A stretch of 64,000 bases of DNA from Dermatophilaceae bacterium (GCA_014377705.1 JACMPC010000083.1:1-64000), one strand, 5' to 3'. Counted from the first letter of the stretch, positions 50,724 through 61,889 are shown. A program made the numbers and translations. The notes: a model not told the origin generated them from the sequence alone.

Positions 50724-52286
50724 ATGGTGAAGATGTCTGACCCGCTCGACCAGCTGCCTGAGCTGGCATCGATGGTCGCCGACCAGCCCGGAACCGTGAC
50801 TCGGACGGTTCTGAGGCTGCACGGCATTGACGACAGGGTCGTGCGCCGCCAGGTTGCGGCGTCCCGTTGGCAAGATGTGGGGCCGCAGATCGTGGTCACC
50901 TTCACCGGGCCACTGCCCATTGGCGCTCGTCGATGGGCTGCCGCTGCGAATGCCGGTCCTTGCTCCGTCCTGTCGGGTCTCGTTGCCCAGGGCTTCACCG
51001 ATTCGGCGCCGGCGCCGGGCCAGGTCACCATGCGCCAGGTCCAGCGGGTCATCGACCGGGTGGGGATCGTCCAGATCGACAGCGTCAACGTGCTGACCCG
51101 CAGCCAGTACCTCCCGTTCTTCTCGCGCCTCGGTCCCTATGACACGGCGCTGGTCGACCGCGCCCGCGACGTCTCCCCGCGACGACTCGTCGAGTACTGG
51201 GCGCACGAGGCGAGCTTGATCCCGCCCGAGACGTGGCCCTGCTCAACTTCCGGATGAAGCGCGCGCTCTCGGAGTCGTGGGGCGGCTGCAGCGGGTCGCC
51301 CGCGAGAATCCCGATCTCGTCGCCGTTGTCCTCGCGGAGGTCGTCGCCCGCGGCCCGCTCACCTCGCGCCGGCTCGAGAAGGCCCTGGAGCACGACCTGC
51401 CACGGGACCGCAGCGACTGGGGATGGAGCTGGAGCCTGGTCAAGTCTGCCCTGGAGCACCTGTTCTGGTCGGGGCAGATCAGCAGCGCCGGGCGCACCTC
51501 GCAGTTCGAGCGACGGTACGCGGCACTCGAACGCGTCCTGCCCAAAGACGTTGCGGTCCAGTCGATCCCGCCCGGACTGCGCCCGCGGGACGACGACGCG
51601 TTCCGCCGGCTGATGCTGATCGCGGCCAGGGCCCACGGGGTCGGCACCGAGCAGGATCTGCGGGACTACTTCCGGCTCAGGCCCGAGCAGGCCCGCCCGG
51701 CCCTGGAGTCCTCATCGCCTCCGGTGACCTCGCCAGGGTCAGCGTCGACGGATGGAGGCGGCCGGCATACCTGCACCAGTACGTCCGCATCCCGCGGTCG
51801 GTGCACGCCGAGGCTCTGCTGAGCCCGTTCGACTCCCCTATCTGGCAACGGGATCGGACCCTGGCGTTGTTCGGCTTCCACTACCGGCTGGAGATCTACG
51901 TCCCGGCCCACCTGCAGATCCACGGCTACCACGTGCTGCCATTCCTGTATGGCGACACCCTGGTCGCCCGGGTCGACCTCAAGGCCGACCGCGCCGCGAA
52001 CGTCCTGCGGGCCCACGCGTTCCACTGGGAGCCGGGCGCCCCACCCGAAGCCAGGCCCTCCCTCGACCGGCACCTGAGCGCGATGGCCTCGTGGCTGGGG
52101 CTCGGCTCGGTGGGCTGGCCGGCGCACCTGGCCGGCGCACCTGGCCGGCGCACCTGGCCGGCGGACCTGGCCGGCGGACCTAGCCGGCGGCGTTCCACTC
52201 GTCGACCAGCAGGTCGAAACGCACCAGGTCGGCGAACGTCCCGTCGCCCAGCGGCTCGGCCCGCCGGTCCCGACCGACCTGGCTGA
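50724..52286 (+). pseudogene. Frameshifted YcaQ-type winged-helix DNA glycosylase-like gene with AbiEi-like N terminus
   Basis: The coding signal continues through frames that each slip back one base. Segment 1 (from 50724) begins with about 85 residues resembling AbiEi-type/DUF559 N-terminal regions ([37 protein letters not shown]). It passes into YcaQ sequence ([33 protein letters not shown]). Breaks occur near 51235 (a CCC run where [13 protein letters not shown] needs CCCC), near 51277 (GGGG where GGGGG restores WGRLQRVA) and near 51709. The rest keeps YcaQ motifs (SPFDSPIWQRDRTLALFGF, YRLEIYVP, VARVDLKADR). The final frame runs through a 13-bp repeat into the 3' end of the opposite gene. 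Either a decayed gene or clustered single-base sequence errors. Confidence 0.8.
52115..52190. repeat. 13-bp tandem repeat, about six copies
   Basis: Units CTGGCCGGCGCAC at 52115, 52128 and 52141, then CTGGCCGGCGGAC at 52154 and 52167, then partial CTAGCCGGCGG at 52180-52190. The last unit supplies the stop and final codons of the minus-strand GNAT gene. Because 13 is not a multiple of three, copy number changes the reading frame of the plus-strand pseudogene tail. Confidence 0.9.
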
Positions 52287-53520
52287 AGCCGTTGGCCAGG
52301 GCGATGCGAACAGAGGCGGAGTTCCCGTGGGCGGCGTTGAGCCGCAGCCGCTGCCGTCCCAGCCCGCCGTCCTCGCGCGGGACGAACGCGTGTCGCACAG
52401 CCAGCCGCACCGCCTCGGACATCACGCCCCGACCCCTGGCGTCCGGGTGGGCCCAGTAGCCGACCTCCCCCACCGTTCCCAGCCCGTCGTGCAGATCCAT
52501 CACCGCGACCGAGCCGAGACACAGGTCTCCGTCGGGGTCGGCCACGCACCAGTACACGCCCTTCCCCTCGCTGGCATCCGCACGTCGCGCCACGATGTAG
52601 CCGTGCGCGTCATCGTGGGTGTACGGCGAGGGCAGGCTGCCCAGCCAGTGCCGGGTTCGCGGGTCGCTGCAGGCCTGGACGATCCTGTCGGCGTCCGTAT
52701 GACGCCACCTGCGGAGCCGGACTCCGTGGCCCTCCAGCGTCACTGGCTGGAGGCCCCGCGCCCTGCCCCCTGCGTCGACGGCAGCGCGGTCGGTGTTGGC
52801 CAGCAGCTCGAAGTATGCGCCGTCGGACAGCGACCCATCGCTGCGACGCCAGGCCCGGTGGTCGGCGCCCCACTGGGTGAACCCGGCAGCTCGCAGGATC
52901 GACTGCGACGCGAAGTTGTCGCTGTTGGTGCCCGCGTGCAGCCGGATGAGCCCGAGCCCGCCGCTTTCGACCGGCGCGAACGCGTGCGCGATGACCGGCC
53001 CGAGCGCCTCGCCGAGGGCGCCACGTCCTCTGGCGCCAGGCCTCAGCCAGTAGCCGAGCTCGCCTTGGAAACGACCCTCCGTAGGTCCCATCCGGAAGAT
53101 CTGGACGTTGCCGAGCATGACGTCGGATGCCGCGTCGGCGATGCACCAGTGCAGGTCCTGCCCGGTGCCCATCTCCCGGCGTCGTCGTGCCAGCCAGGCC
53201 GGGAAGTCACCTGGTCCGGGCTGGGCGCCCGCGGGCATGAATCGCAGGCTGTCGCCATCCGGCCCCTGACCGGCGCCGGGGGTGTCCGTGTCTCGCCATG
53301 GGCGCAGGCGCAGCCGGGCTGTCTCAAGCACCTGAGGGTGCCGGGTGGGCTGGTGAGAAGGCGCGCTCGGCAGCACGTTTGCGGGAGTAGCGGCGTTTTC
53401 GGGAGAGGCGATGCTTTCCGCAGCCACGGCTGGTTCTGGAGGTATGGCGGTTTCTGGCGGCACCGCGTCTCCCTCAGACACGGCGTTTTCCGGGGACGAA
53501 GCGGGAGGGTTGGTCATCAC
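52180..53520 (-). CDS. Tandem GNAT-family N-acetyltransferase (RimJ/RimL-like)
   Basis: About 446 residues with two RimJ/RimL-type acetyltransferase domains. The first spans roughly 65-245 (TARLRLRPWRDTDT, GELGYWLRPGARGRGALGEALG, RLHAGTNSDNFASQSILRAAGF). The second spans 262-440 (GHGVRLRRWRHTDADRIVQA, GEVGYWAHPDARGRGVMSEAV, RLNAAHGNSASVRIALANGF). Each has the acetyl-CoA RGRG loop. The first 55 residues are a low-complexity Pro/Glu/Ala tail (SPENA, PPETA, PPEPA, SPENA). GTG 53520 lies five bases after TAGGCT. Function is probably acetylation of a protein or small molecule; substrate unknown. Confidence 0.85.
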   Translation of the reverse strand: MMTNPPASSPENAVSEGDAVPPETAIPPEPAVAAESIASPENAATPANVLPSAPSHQPTRHPQVLETARLRLRPWRDTDTPGAGQGPDGDSLRFMPAGAQPGPGDFPAWLARRRREMGTGQDLHWCIADAASDVMLGNVQIFRMGPTEGRFQGELGYWLRPGARGRGALGEALGPVIAHAFAPVESGGLGLIRLHAGTNSDNFASQSILRAAGFTQWGADHRAWRRSDGSLSDGAYFELLANTDRAAVDAGGRARGLQPVTLEGHGVRLRRWRHTDADRIVQACSDPRTRHWLGSLPSPYTHDDAHGYIVARRADASEGKGVYWCVADPDGDLCLGSVAVMDLHDGLGTVGEVGYWAHPDARGRGVMSEAVRLAVRHAFVPREDGGLGRQRLRLNAAHGNSASVRIALANGFSQVGRDRRAEPLGDGTFADLVRFDLLVDEWNAAG

Positions 53521-53525
53521 CGACT

Positions 53526-53531
53526 AGCCTA
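53526..53531 (-). promoter_or_regulatory. Candidate -10 box of GNAT gene
   Basis: TAGGCT on the minus strand, five bases before GTG 53520 and eight before ATG 53517. It sits in the 63-base divergent gap with secA. Confidence 0.4.
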
Positions 53532-53583
53532 GGTTCCATTGAGTAATGGTCCACATCATGGTTGATTTCATCAGGAGTGTCTC

Positions 53584-56382
<2,799 letters not shown>

Positions 56383-56392
56383 CCTGTGGTGG

Positions 56393-57058
56393 TCAGCCGA
56401 CCTGCAGCTCGCAGACCACCCAGCGGCGGTCGATGTCGCGGAGGCGCATCGCCAGCGCCCGCACCCGGCCGTTGTCGACGACCACGGCGCACGCCTCGAT
56501 CACCCCGGCAGCCGGTTCGCAGATCATGACCTGGCGCACGAGTGCCCGGCGGGCGGCAATGCTGCTCCGGCCGGCAATGCTGCGCCGTCCGGCGGCTGCG
56601 TTGCGCTGTGCCACGGCCGAATAGACCTCGGGGGTGGTCCAGCGGATCACCTGTGGGGCCGGGCGGGCTCCTGACATGACCTCGATCAGGGCCTGGGCCA
56701 TGTGCCTCACCCAGGCTTCCGGCTCCGGAAGATCGCTCGCAAAGGTGGCCCGGTGGCCGCAGAGCTCTGGATCCTCGGGGATTCTCGAGCCCCGCGCAAG
56801 GTTGAAGGCACCGCTGAAGCTGATCGCGAGAGTCCCCTGAATGAAGGGGCTCAGGTCCCATGGCACGGCCGAGCGCGAGTCGATGGTCGGCGGCGAGATG
56901 TCGGGGAGGGTGCGAGCCCGGATAGCTGCCGGCCTCGCGGCTGCCGGACCGGCCAGTCGAAGGGCGGCTGAGGTGTCTGGAGTGTCCGGGGTGTCCGGGG
57001 CGTCCGGGGTGTCCGGGATGTCAGGGAACCTCACCGCGTCACTCAGCTCGACGGTCAC
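56393..57058 (-). CDS. Rv3235-family protein (DUF6459)
   Basis: 221 residues from GTG 57058, which overlaps the LysM gene's stop (GTGA). The C-terminal domain carries the family pattern EAWVRHMAQALIEVMSGARPAPQVIRW, EPAAGVIEACAVV and RVRALAMRLRDIDRRWVVCEL (described in parts). The N-terminal region is proline-rich with a DTP triplet repeat near residues 14-25 and looks disordered. The function is unknown. In M. tuberculosis the counterpart lies between secA1 and tgs3, as here. Confidence 0.82.
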   Translation of the reverse strand: MTVELSDAVRFPDIPDTPDAPDTPDTPDTSAALRLAGPAAARPAAIRARTLPDISPPTIDSRSAVPWDLSPFIQGTLAISFSGAFNLARGSRIPEDPELCGHRATFASDLPEPEAWVRHMAQALIEVMSGARPAPQVIRWTTPEVYSAVAQRNAAAGRRSIAGRSSIAARRALVRQVMICEPAAGVIEACAVVVDNGRVRALAMRLRDIDRRWVVCELQVG

Positions 57059-57855
57059 GATCCCGCTCCCGGTGAAACAGGAGGCAGGAGCACCTGGCCG
57101 GGGAGAATAAGGCTGGGGTCGGCTCCGATCACGTCCCGGTTGATGGTCAGCCATCTGTGCCACTCCACCGTGATCGCTGCCGCCGTGGCCCCGGGGCCGA
57201 TATGGCGCGCCGCGATGGCCCACAGGGTGTCGCCGCGAAGAACGACGACCCCCTCCTGAGGGCTCTCGCGCCTGTCCATCGACCACTCGGGAGGCGGCGC
57301 CGCATCCATGGCCTTCATCACGTGTGGGGGATCGCTGACGAAGCGGAAGGAGGCGTCCGGCGCGGTAACGGCGACGTCTTGGAAGGCGCCATTGCCAGCT
57401 TCGATGGCTCCGAAGGCTCCGACATTGTAGGAGGATGCTGCGACCACGGCGGAACGGCCGCTCGCGTGGCTGCTGTCTGCCACTGCCGTTCCGGGGATCA
57501 ACGCAGCGGTGAGGGTGGTTCCGAGAACGAACGCAACGACCTTGCGCACGGCCACCGGGGCGATCCGGGCGGCCAGCCGGCGGCAGAGGTGCCCCAGCGC
57601 GCCCGGGAGTGCCGACAGCGCGGACAGCATCATGCCCAGCCCGAGCCAGAGCGACAACAGCGCGCCACCCAGACCAGCCAGCAGGAGTATGCCGTCCGCG
57701 GGGCCGGCCGGGCCCGCGGCGGCGATGGCCCTCCAGGCGTGGCGGGCGGTGCTCAGGAAGATGGATCCCGATGCGGCGGCGGCCACCATGCTGGAGCTGG
57801 CCAGTGCCACGGCGGCGACGCGACGCGGCCCTCTCGTGCTGAGACGAGCCGGCAT
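57055..57855 (-). CDS. LysM-domain membrane protein
   Basis: 266 residues from ATG 57855 (AAGGAG seven bases upstream). Three or more hydrophobic segments lie in the first 130 residues (VAAVALASSSMVAAAASG, DGILLLAGLGGALLSLWLGLG and KVVAFVLGTTLTAALIPG). An extracytoplasmic linker and a single LysM domain follow at about 205-258 (RGDTLWAIAARHIGPG, then NRDVIGADPSLILPGQVLLPP). LysM binds peptidoglycan, so it probably anchors a membrane assembly to the wall. It is coupled to the Rv3235-type gene. Confidence 0.8.
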   Translation of the reverse strand: MPARLSTRGPRRVAAVALASSSMVAAAASGSIFLSTARHAWRAIAAAGPAGPADGILLLAGLGGALLSLWLGLGMMLSALSALPGALGHLCRRLAARIAPVAVRKVVAFVLGTTLTAALIPGTAVADSSHASGRSAVVAASSYNVGAFGAIEAGNGAFQDVAVTAPDASFRFVSDPPHVMKAMDAAPPPEWSMDRRESPQEGVVVLRGDTLWAIAARHIGPGATAAAITVEWHRWLTINRDVIGADPSLILPGQVLLPPVSPGAGS

Positions 57856-57976
57856 AGCTGCTCCTTGTTCATGGTCCGATGCTTCGATGGTGGTGGTGTT
57901 CGATGTGGTGCTGAATGATGACGACGTCCATGATTCGTGATGTTCGATGCAGTTTAGTGTAGTTTGCTTATGTTTA

Positions 57977-57991
57977 CCAATCAGCGATTGG
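57977..57991. promoter_or_regulatory. Palindrome CCAATC-AGC-GATTGG in divergent promoter region
   Basis: A perfect 6-bp inverted repeat (57977-57982 and 57986-57991) inside the AT-rich 57900-57990 stretch between the LysM gene and the divergent hypothetical gene. The same stretch has repeated TTCGATG motifs. A regulator site is possible. Confidence 0.35.
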
Positions 57992-58066
57992 AGGCGTGTG
58001 CGAAGGTAATGACACGAGATGACCCGGCAGGGTGTGATCGGCACCGGCCACGACGAGGGGGCGGCC

Positions 58067-58618
58067 ATGCGCTGGGACCGCTTGTTCGACGACCTGCAGG
58101 CACAGTTGGACGCCGAGGGGCAGCGTGAGCGCGATCTGGAGGTTTCTGATCGCACCCGCCGTGAGCGCGCCGGGGTGGGACTGCACGAACGCCTCATCGC
58201 CCATCGGGGCCTCGGCGTCGAGGTGCGGCTGGAAGCCGGGCACCAGGTCTCGGGCACCGTGGTGGACGCCGGCCTGGACTGGCTGCTGGTTCAGGACCAT
58301 GGCGGGCGGGGGAGTCTGGTTCCGTTCAGGGCGATCGTGGCCATCAAGGGGCTGGGAGTGCGTGCGGCCGCCGGCCAGGGCGTGGAGACCGCGAAGAGAT
58401 TCGGGCTGGGCTATGCGCTGCGCGGGCTCAGCCGCAACCGGTCGTCGGTGTCACTCGTCGATGTTGGCGGTTCGGTGACCACCGGGACCATTGACGCGGT
58501 GGGCGCCGATGCCCTCGATCTGAGTGAGCATCCGGCCGGCATGGCCCGGCGTGAGGAGAACATCGTGGCCAGGAGGGTGATCCCGTTCGCGGCCATCGTC
58601 GTGGTCCGTCACGGGTGA
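58067..58618 (+). CDS. Conserved actinobacterial protein of unknown function
   Basis: 183 residues from ATG 58067; the frame extends upstream but MRWDRLFDDLQAQLDAE is the conserved start of this actinobacterial family and AGGGGG precedes it. No catalytic motif is recognised. The first 50 residues are charged and helical. The remainder is small beta-rich sequence with two similar halves (VEVRLEAGHQVSGTVVDAGLDWLLVQ and VSLVDVGGSVTTGTIDAVGADALDL), suggesting paired Sm/SH3-like barrels. It is a long-kept neighbour of the BldC-like gene. Confidence 0.7.
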   Translation: MRWDRLFDDLQAQLDAEGQRERDLEVSDRTRRERAGVGLHERLIAHRGLGVEVRLEAGHQVSGTVVDAGLDWLLVQDHGGRGSLVPFRAIVAIKGLGVRAAAGQGVETAKRFGLGYALRGLSRNRSSVSLVDVGGSVTTGTIDAVGADALDLSEHPAGMARREENIVARRVIPFAAIVVVRHG

Positions 58619-58661
58619 GCAGCGCTTCCCCTCCCAGGGGGCGCCCGGATCGCCAGATCGC

Positions 58662-58904
58662 CTAGGGCGTGGTCTCCGGACCTTCGACGGGTGCTCCAAA
58701 CGGGTGCGCGGCAACGAACGTCTTGGTCTCGGAGTACATCCGCTGGATGTAGTTCTCCAGCTCGGTTGCCTCGACCCGCCACTGGCCACGGCCGCCCACC
58801 TTGATCGCGGCGAGCTCCCCGGAGCGCACCAGCGCATAGGCCTGGGTCGATGAGATATCGAGTATCTCGGAGACGTCCGACAGTTGGATGAAGCGCTGTG
58901 CCAT
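58662..58904 (-). CDS. BldC/MerR-like small helix-turn-helix DNA-binding protein
   Basis: An 80-residue protein from ATG 58904 with a single excisionase-type winged helix: FIQLSDVSEILDISSTQAYALVRSGELAAIKVGGRGQWRVE in parts, where the RGQWRV wing is typical of BldC-like regulators. A C-terminal helix follows (TELENYIQRMYSETKTF). Streptomyces BldC is slightly shorter and controls development. Identity as the orthologue is not certain, so no symbol is given. It lies convergent with the hypothetical gene and divergent from the SAF gene. Confidence 0.75.
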   Translation of the reverse strand: MAQRFIQLSDVSEILDISSTQAYALVRSGELAAIKVGGRGQWRVEATELENYIQRMYSETKTFVAAHPFGAPVEGPETTP

Positions 58905-59188
58905 GTGGGCTGTCCTTGGGCTCGACGACGTTCTTAGCTCAGTATCTACCATAACGGGACATCTCGTGCGAATGTTCCTCGCCGCGTCATGATGAGACCG
59001 CTTGCCCTCAGGAGCTTGCGTTTGCTAGGTGTTGTGGACAAGATGCGGCCTTGGTGACCACCATGCGTCATGCTTGCTCCCGAGAGGTTTCGTCGACCGG
59101 GATTTGGGTGCTCACGCCAGGGGGGGCGGGTCGCCTGCGCCGCTCTTTATACCGCACGCCGAGCTTGCCTACAGATGGGTTTTTGGAC

Positions 59189-59857
59189 ATGGCTGAGTTG
59201 CCCAGGCCGACCGCGGGACGTCTGCACAAACCGTCATGGCGGGACACCCGGCTGGTCGTCGGCGTGGTGCTGGTGCTGCTGTCCGTGACGGTGGGGGCCA
59301 AGGCGTTCGCCGCGGCCGATGACACGGTGCCGATGTATGCCGCGGCCGCCAGCCTCGTGCCGGGCCAGCCGGTGACCCAGCGTGACGTGAGACGAGTGGA
59401 CGTGCAGCTCGGCGTCGACCGGCACTGGTACGTGGCCGCCGACCACGACATCGCGCCCGACACGTTCGCCCTGCGAGATGTCCGCCCGGGTGAGCTGTTG
59501 CCGCAGTCCGCCCTGGGCACCCGGTCCGCGAACGACCTCAAGCCAGTGTCCGTCCTGGTTGATGCCGGTGCCGCCGCCCAGCTGGCCGCCGGCTCGATCG
59601 TCGATGTCTGGGTCAACGCCAAGGACCCGTCCTCGTCCGCGGAGAAGTACGGCAAGCCGGACAAGACCCTCGAGGCGGCCACGGTGGCTCGTACCCCCGA
59701 GACCACTGCGGGCGGGCTGGGCGCGGCCTCCGGGCAGACCGCTGTGCAGGTCATGGTTCCGGAGGCAGGGGTCCAGGACCTGATCGCGGCCATCGACCAG
59801 GGTGCCAAGATCACCCTGGTTCCGGTGCCCGGGTCGCCGACCAGGTCCGGCGCGTGA
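59189..59857 (+). CDS. SAF-domain membrane-anchored protein (CpaB-like)
   Basis: 222 residues from ATG 59189, the first in-frame start followed by a sensible N-terminal anchor (RDTRLVVGVVLVLLSVTVGAKAFAAAD). A SAF domain follows (TVPMYAAAASLVPGQPVTQRDV, then FALRDVRPGELLPQSALG), then a beta-domain with QVMVPEAGVQDLIAAIDQGAKITLVPVP resembling the RcpC end. It is coupled to a CpaE-like ATPase (GTGA overlap), the same pairing as in the tad locus, but with no pilin or secretion ATPase nearby. Confidence 0.75.
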   Translation: MAELPRPTAGRLHKPSWRDTRLVVGVVLVLLSVTVGAKAFAAADDTVPMYAAAASLVPGQPVTQRDVRRVDVQLGVDRHWYVAADHDIAPDTFALRDVRPGELLPQSALGTRSANDLKPVSVLVDAGAAAQLAAGSIVDVWVNAKDPSSSAEKYGKPDKTLEAATVARTPETTAGGLGAASGQTAVQVMVPEAGVQDLIAAIDQGAKITLVPVPGSPTRSGA

Positions 59858-61197
59858 GCCGGTCTGTCGTCACGGCGGTCAGTGATCGCTGGGAGGGCGC
59901 CCTGGTCACCACCCTGGAACGAGAAACAGACGTCAGGGTCGCCCGCCGCTGCCCTGACCTTGCGGATCTTCTGGCTGTGGCCGGATCAGGTCTTGCCGAG
60001 GTGGCGATGGTCTCGGCAGACCTGCGGTCGCTGGATCGCACGGCGCTGGATCATCTTCGGGAGTGCGCGGTCCTGGTCGTGGGGGTCTACCCTCCCGGCG
60101 ACGAGACGGCGGAGCTCCACCTGCGTCAGCTGGGAATCTCCACGGTCCTACCCGCCGACGCCAGTGGTCAGGTCATTCAGGAAGTACTCGATGCCATGCA
60201 GGGGGAGAGAGGGCAGAGGCCGAACGACGTCCGTGGCCTGGACGGGTCGGGGTCGGCCGGGCCCGGCGGACCGGACGACCTGACGGAGTCCCCCCGGGAT
60301 CGCGCCGCACGAGCCGTCGCACCAGCCGGGACGGGCGCCGGCGACCTGGACAGCCCGGGGGTCATCATCGCGGTGTGGGGCCCGGCCGGTGCCCCGGGGC
60401 GAACCACCATCGCGCTCAACCTCGCCAGCGAGCTTGCTGGCCTGGGCCAGCCCACGGTGCTGGTCGACGCCGACACGTATGGCGGGTGCATCGCCCAGTC
60501 GCTCTCCCTGCTGGACGAGGCACCGGGTCTGGCTGCGGCGACCAGGTCCGCGGACCAGGGCAGCCTCGACCTCTCCGTGCTGGCCCGGCTGGCGCCCGAG
60601 GTCTGCCCCGGGTTGCGGGTGCTCACCGGCATTCCCAAGGCCGAGCGTTGGCCCGAGCTTCGCGCTGCAGCCCTCGAGCACGTGCTCACCCTCACCCGCA
60701 GGCTTGGCCGGTTCACCGTCATCGACTGCGGGTTCAGTCTCGAGGATGACGAGGAGCTGAGCTACGACACGCTGGCCCCGCGACGAAACGCCGCGACCCT
60801 CACCTCGCTGGCGGTTGCTGACCGGGTCCTGGCCGTCGGTGCAGGTGACCCGATCGGGCTGCAGCGACTTGTCCGTGGCCTGCAGGAGCTGGGCACCGTC
60901 GCCAGCCCCTCGCCTGTTGTGGTGATCAACAGGGTGCGGGCATCGGCTGTGGGCTCGCGGCCGGAGCGGCGTATTCGCGAGGCGCTCGTGCGCTTCGCTG
61001 GTCTCGAAGAGCTGACATTCATCCCTGACGACCCCGCCACCCTGGACCGGGCGTTGCTGACCGGACGATCGCTGGCCGAGGCGGCGCCCGACTCCGCGGT
61101 GCGCCAATGCCTGCTTGCGCTGGCCAGCGAGCTCTGCGGCGTTGCTGCGCCCCTTGTAGGACGTCGTCGAAACGGCTCCCGTCAGAAGAGCGCCTGA
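59854..61197 (+). CDS. CpaE/ParA-like P-loop NTPase with deviant Walker A
   Basis: 447 residues. An N-terminal receiver-like domain (about 1-115) is followed by an Asp/Gly/Pro linker and a MinD/ParA-type NTPase domain from about 168. The P-loop reads GPAGAPGRTT, where the usual Lys before Thr-Thr is Arg and the signature Lys is replaced. This is a recognised actinobacterial variant, in my recollection. TVLVDADTYGG and IDCGFSLEDDE are the expected switch and Walker B regions. Coupled to the SAF gene before it and the HAD gene after it (TGATG). Confidence 0.78.
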   Translation: MSRSVVTAVSDRWEGALVTTLERETDVRVARRCPDLADLLAVAGSGLAEVAMVSADLRSLDRTALDHLRECAVLVVGVYPPGDETAELHLRQLGISTVLPADASGQVIQEVLDAMQGERGQRPNDVRGLDGSGSAGPGGPDDLTESPRDRAARAVAPAGTGAGDLDSPGVIIAVWGPAGAPGRTTIALNLASELAGLGQPTVLVDADTYGGCIAQSLSLLDEAPGLAAATRSADQGSLDLSVLARLAPEVCPGLRVLTGIPKAERWPELRAAALEHVLTLTRRLGRFTVIDCGFSLEDDEELSYDTLAPRRNAATLTSLAVADRVLAVGAGDPIGLQRLVRGLQELGTVASPSPVVVINRVRASAVGSRPERRIREALVRFAGLEELTFIPDDPATLDRALLTGRSLAEAAPDSAVRQCLLALASELCGVAAPLVGRRRNGSRQKSA

Positions 61198-61844
61198 TGC
61201 GCGGCCTGATCGTGGACTGGGGCGGAGTCCTCACCATGCCCATCCACCTCGCGATAGGGAATTGGCTCAAGGCGACCGGCGTCGACCAGTCCCACTACGG
61301 CTCGGTCGTCCGGGCCTGGGTCACACCTTTGCCGCCAGACAGCTCCCCGGTCCACCGGCTGGAGCGTGGAGAGCTCGCGGTCGAGGAGTTCGAGCACCTC
61401 CTGTCCGCAGCACTGGCGCGCGAGGGCTCCGTGGTCGACGCAGAGGGACTGGTCGCAACGATGTTCGCCGACCTGGCCATCTACGAGGACTCGATGACCT
61501 CGCTGGTGACCCGGGCACACGCGGCCGGGATCCGCACCGGGCTGTTGTCGAACTCGTGGGGCAACGACTACGACCGGAGCGACTGGCACGAGATGTTCGA
61601 CGCCGTCGTCATCTCCGGCGAGGTGGGCATGCGCAAGCCGGAGCCCGAGATCTTCGAGCTGGCTCTTGACCGCATCGGCCTGCCGGCGGCCGAGTGCGTC
61701 TTTGTCGATGACATGGCGCACAACATCACCGCGGCGCAGCAGGCGGGTCTGGCCGGCATCGTTCACCTGACATTCGACCAGACCGCGCGCGAGCTCGAGC
61801 CTTACTTCCCGGGCGCGACCTGGATACATCAGCGGCGGCACTGA
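61197..61844 (+). CDS. HAD-superfamily hydrolase
   Basis: 215 residues. Motif I is VDWGGVLT (nucleophile D7, with Trp-Gly instead of the common x-Asp pair). Motif II is GLLSNSWGN, motif III lysine is in RKPEPEIFELAL and motif IV is VFVDDMAHNI. The cap is the small helical type, as in epoxide-hydrolase-N/YihX-like HADs. Probably a phosphatase for a small metabolite. It is translationally coupled to the NTPase gene; whether this reflects shared function is unknown. Confidence 0.85.
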   Translation: MRGLIVDWGGVLTMPIHLAIGNWLKATGVDQSHYGSVVRAWVTPLPPDSSPVHRLERGELAVEEFEHLLSAALAREGSVVDAEGLVATMFADLAIYEDSMTSLVTRAHAAGIRTGLLSNSWGNDYDRSDWHEMFDAVVISGEVGMRKPEPEIFELALDRIGLPAAECVFVDDMAHNITAAQQAGLAGIVHLTFDQTARELEPYFPGATWIHQRRH

Positions 61845-61858
61845 CCAGGATCGGTCGG

Positions 61859-61889
61859 CGGTCTGACACGATGAGGGCGTGTCAGACCG
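61859..61889 (+). promoter_or_regulatory. Perfect 12-bp inverted repeat spanning the start codon of the WS/DGAT-type gene
   Basis: Arms CGGTCTGACACG (61859-61870) and CGTGTCAGACCG (61878-61889) with a seven-base loop. The right arm contains the GTG start (61879) and the next three codons. The left arm overlaps the putative -10 hexamer CACGAT (61867-61872). It could be an operator, a start-codon sequestering hairpin, or the terminator of the HAD gene. Confidence 0.65.

Noticed and set aside
59033-59041. Perfect DnaA-box-like TGTGGACAA upstream of the SAF gene, with weaker copies near 47955 and 50630
   Set aside because: Single boxes, widely spaced, without an AT-rich element or dnaA/dnaN nearby; chance occurrence is sufficient, so no origin is called.
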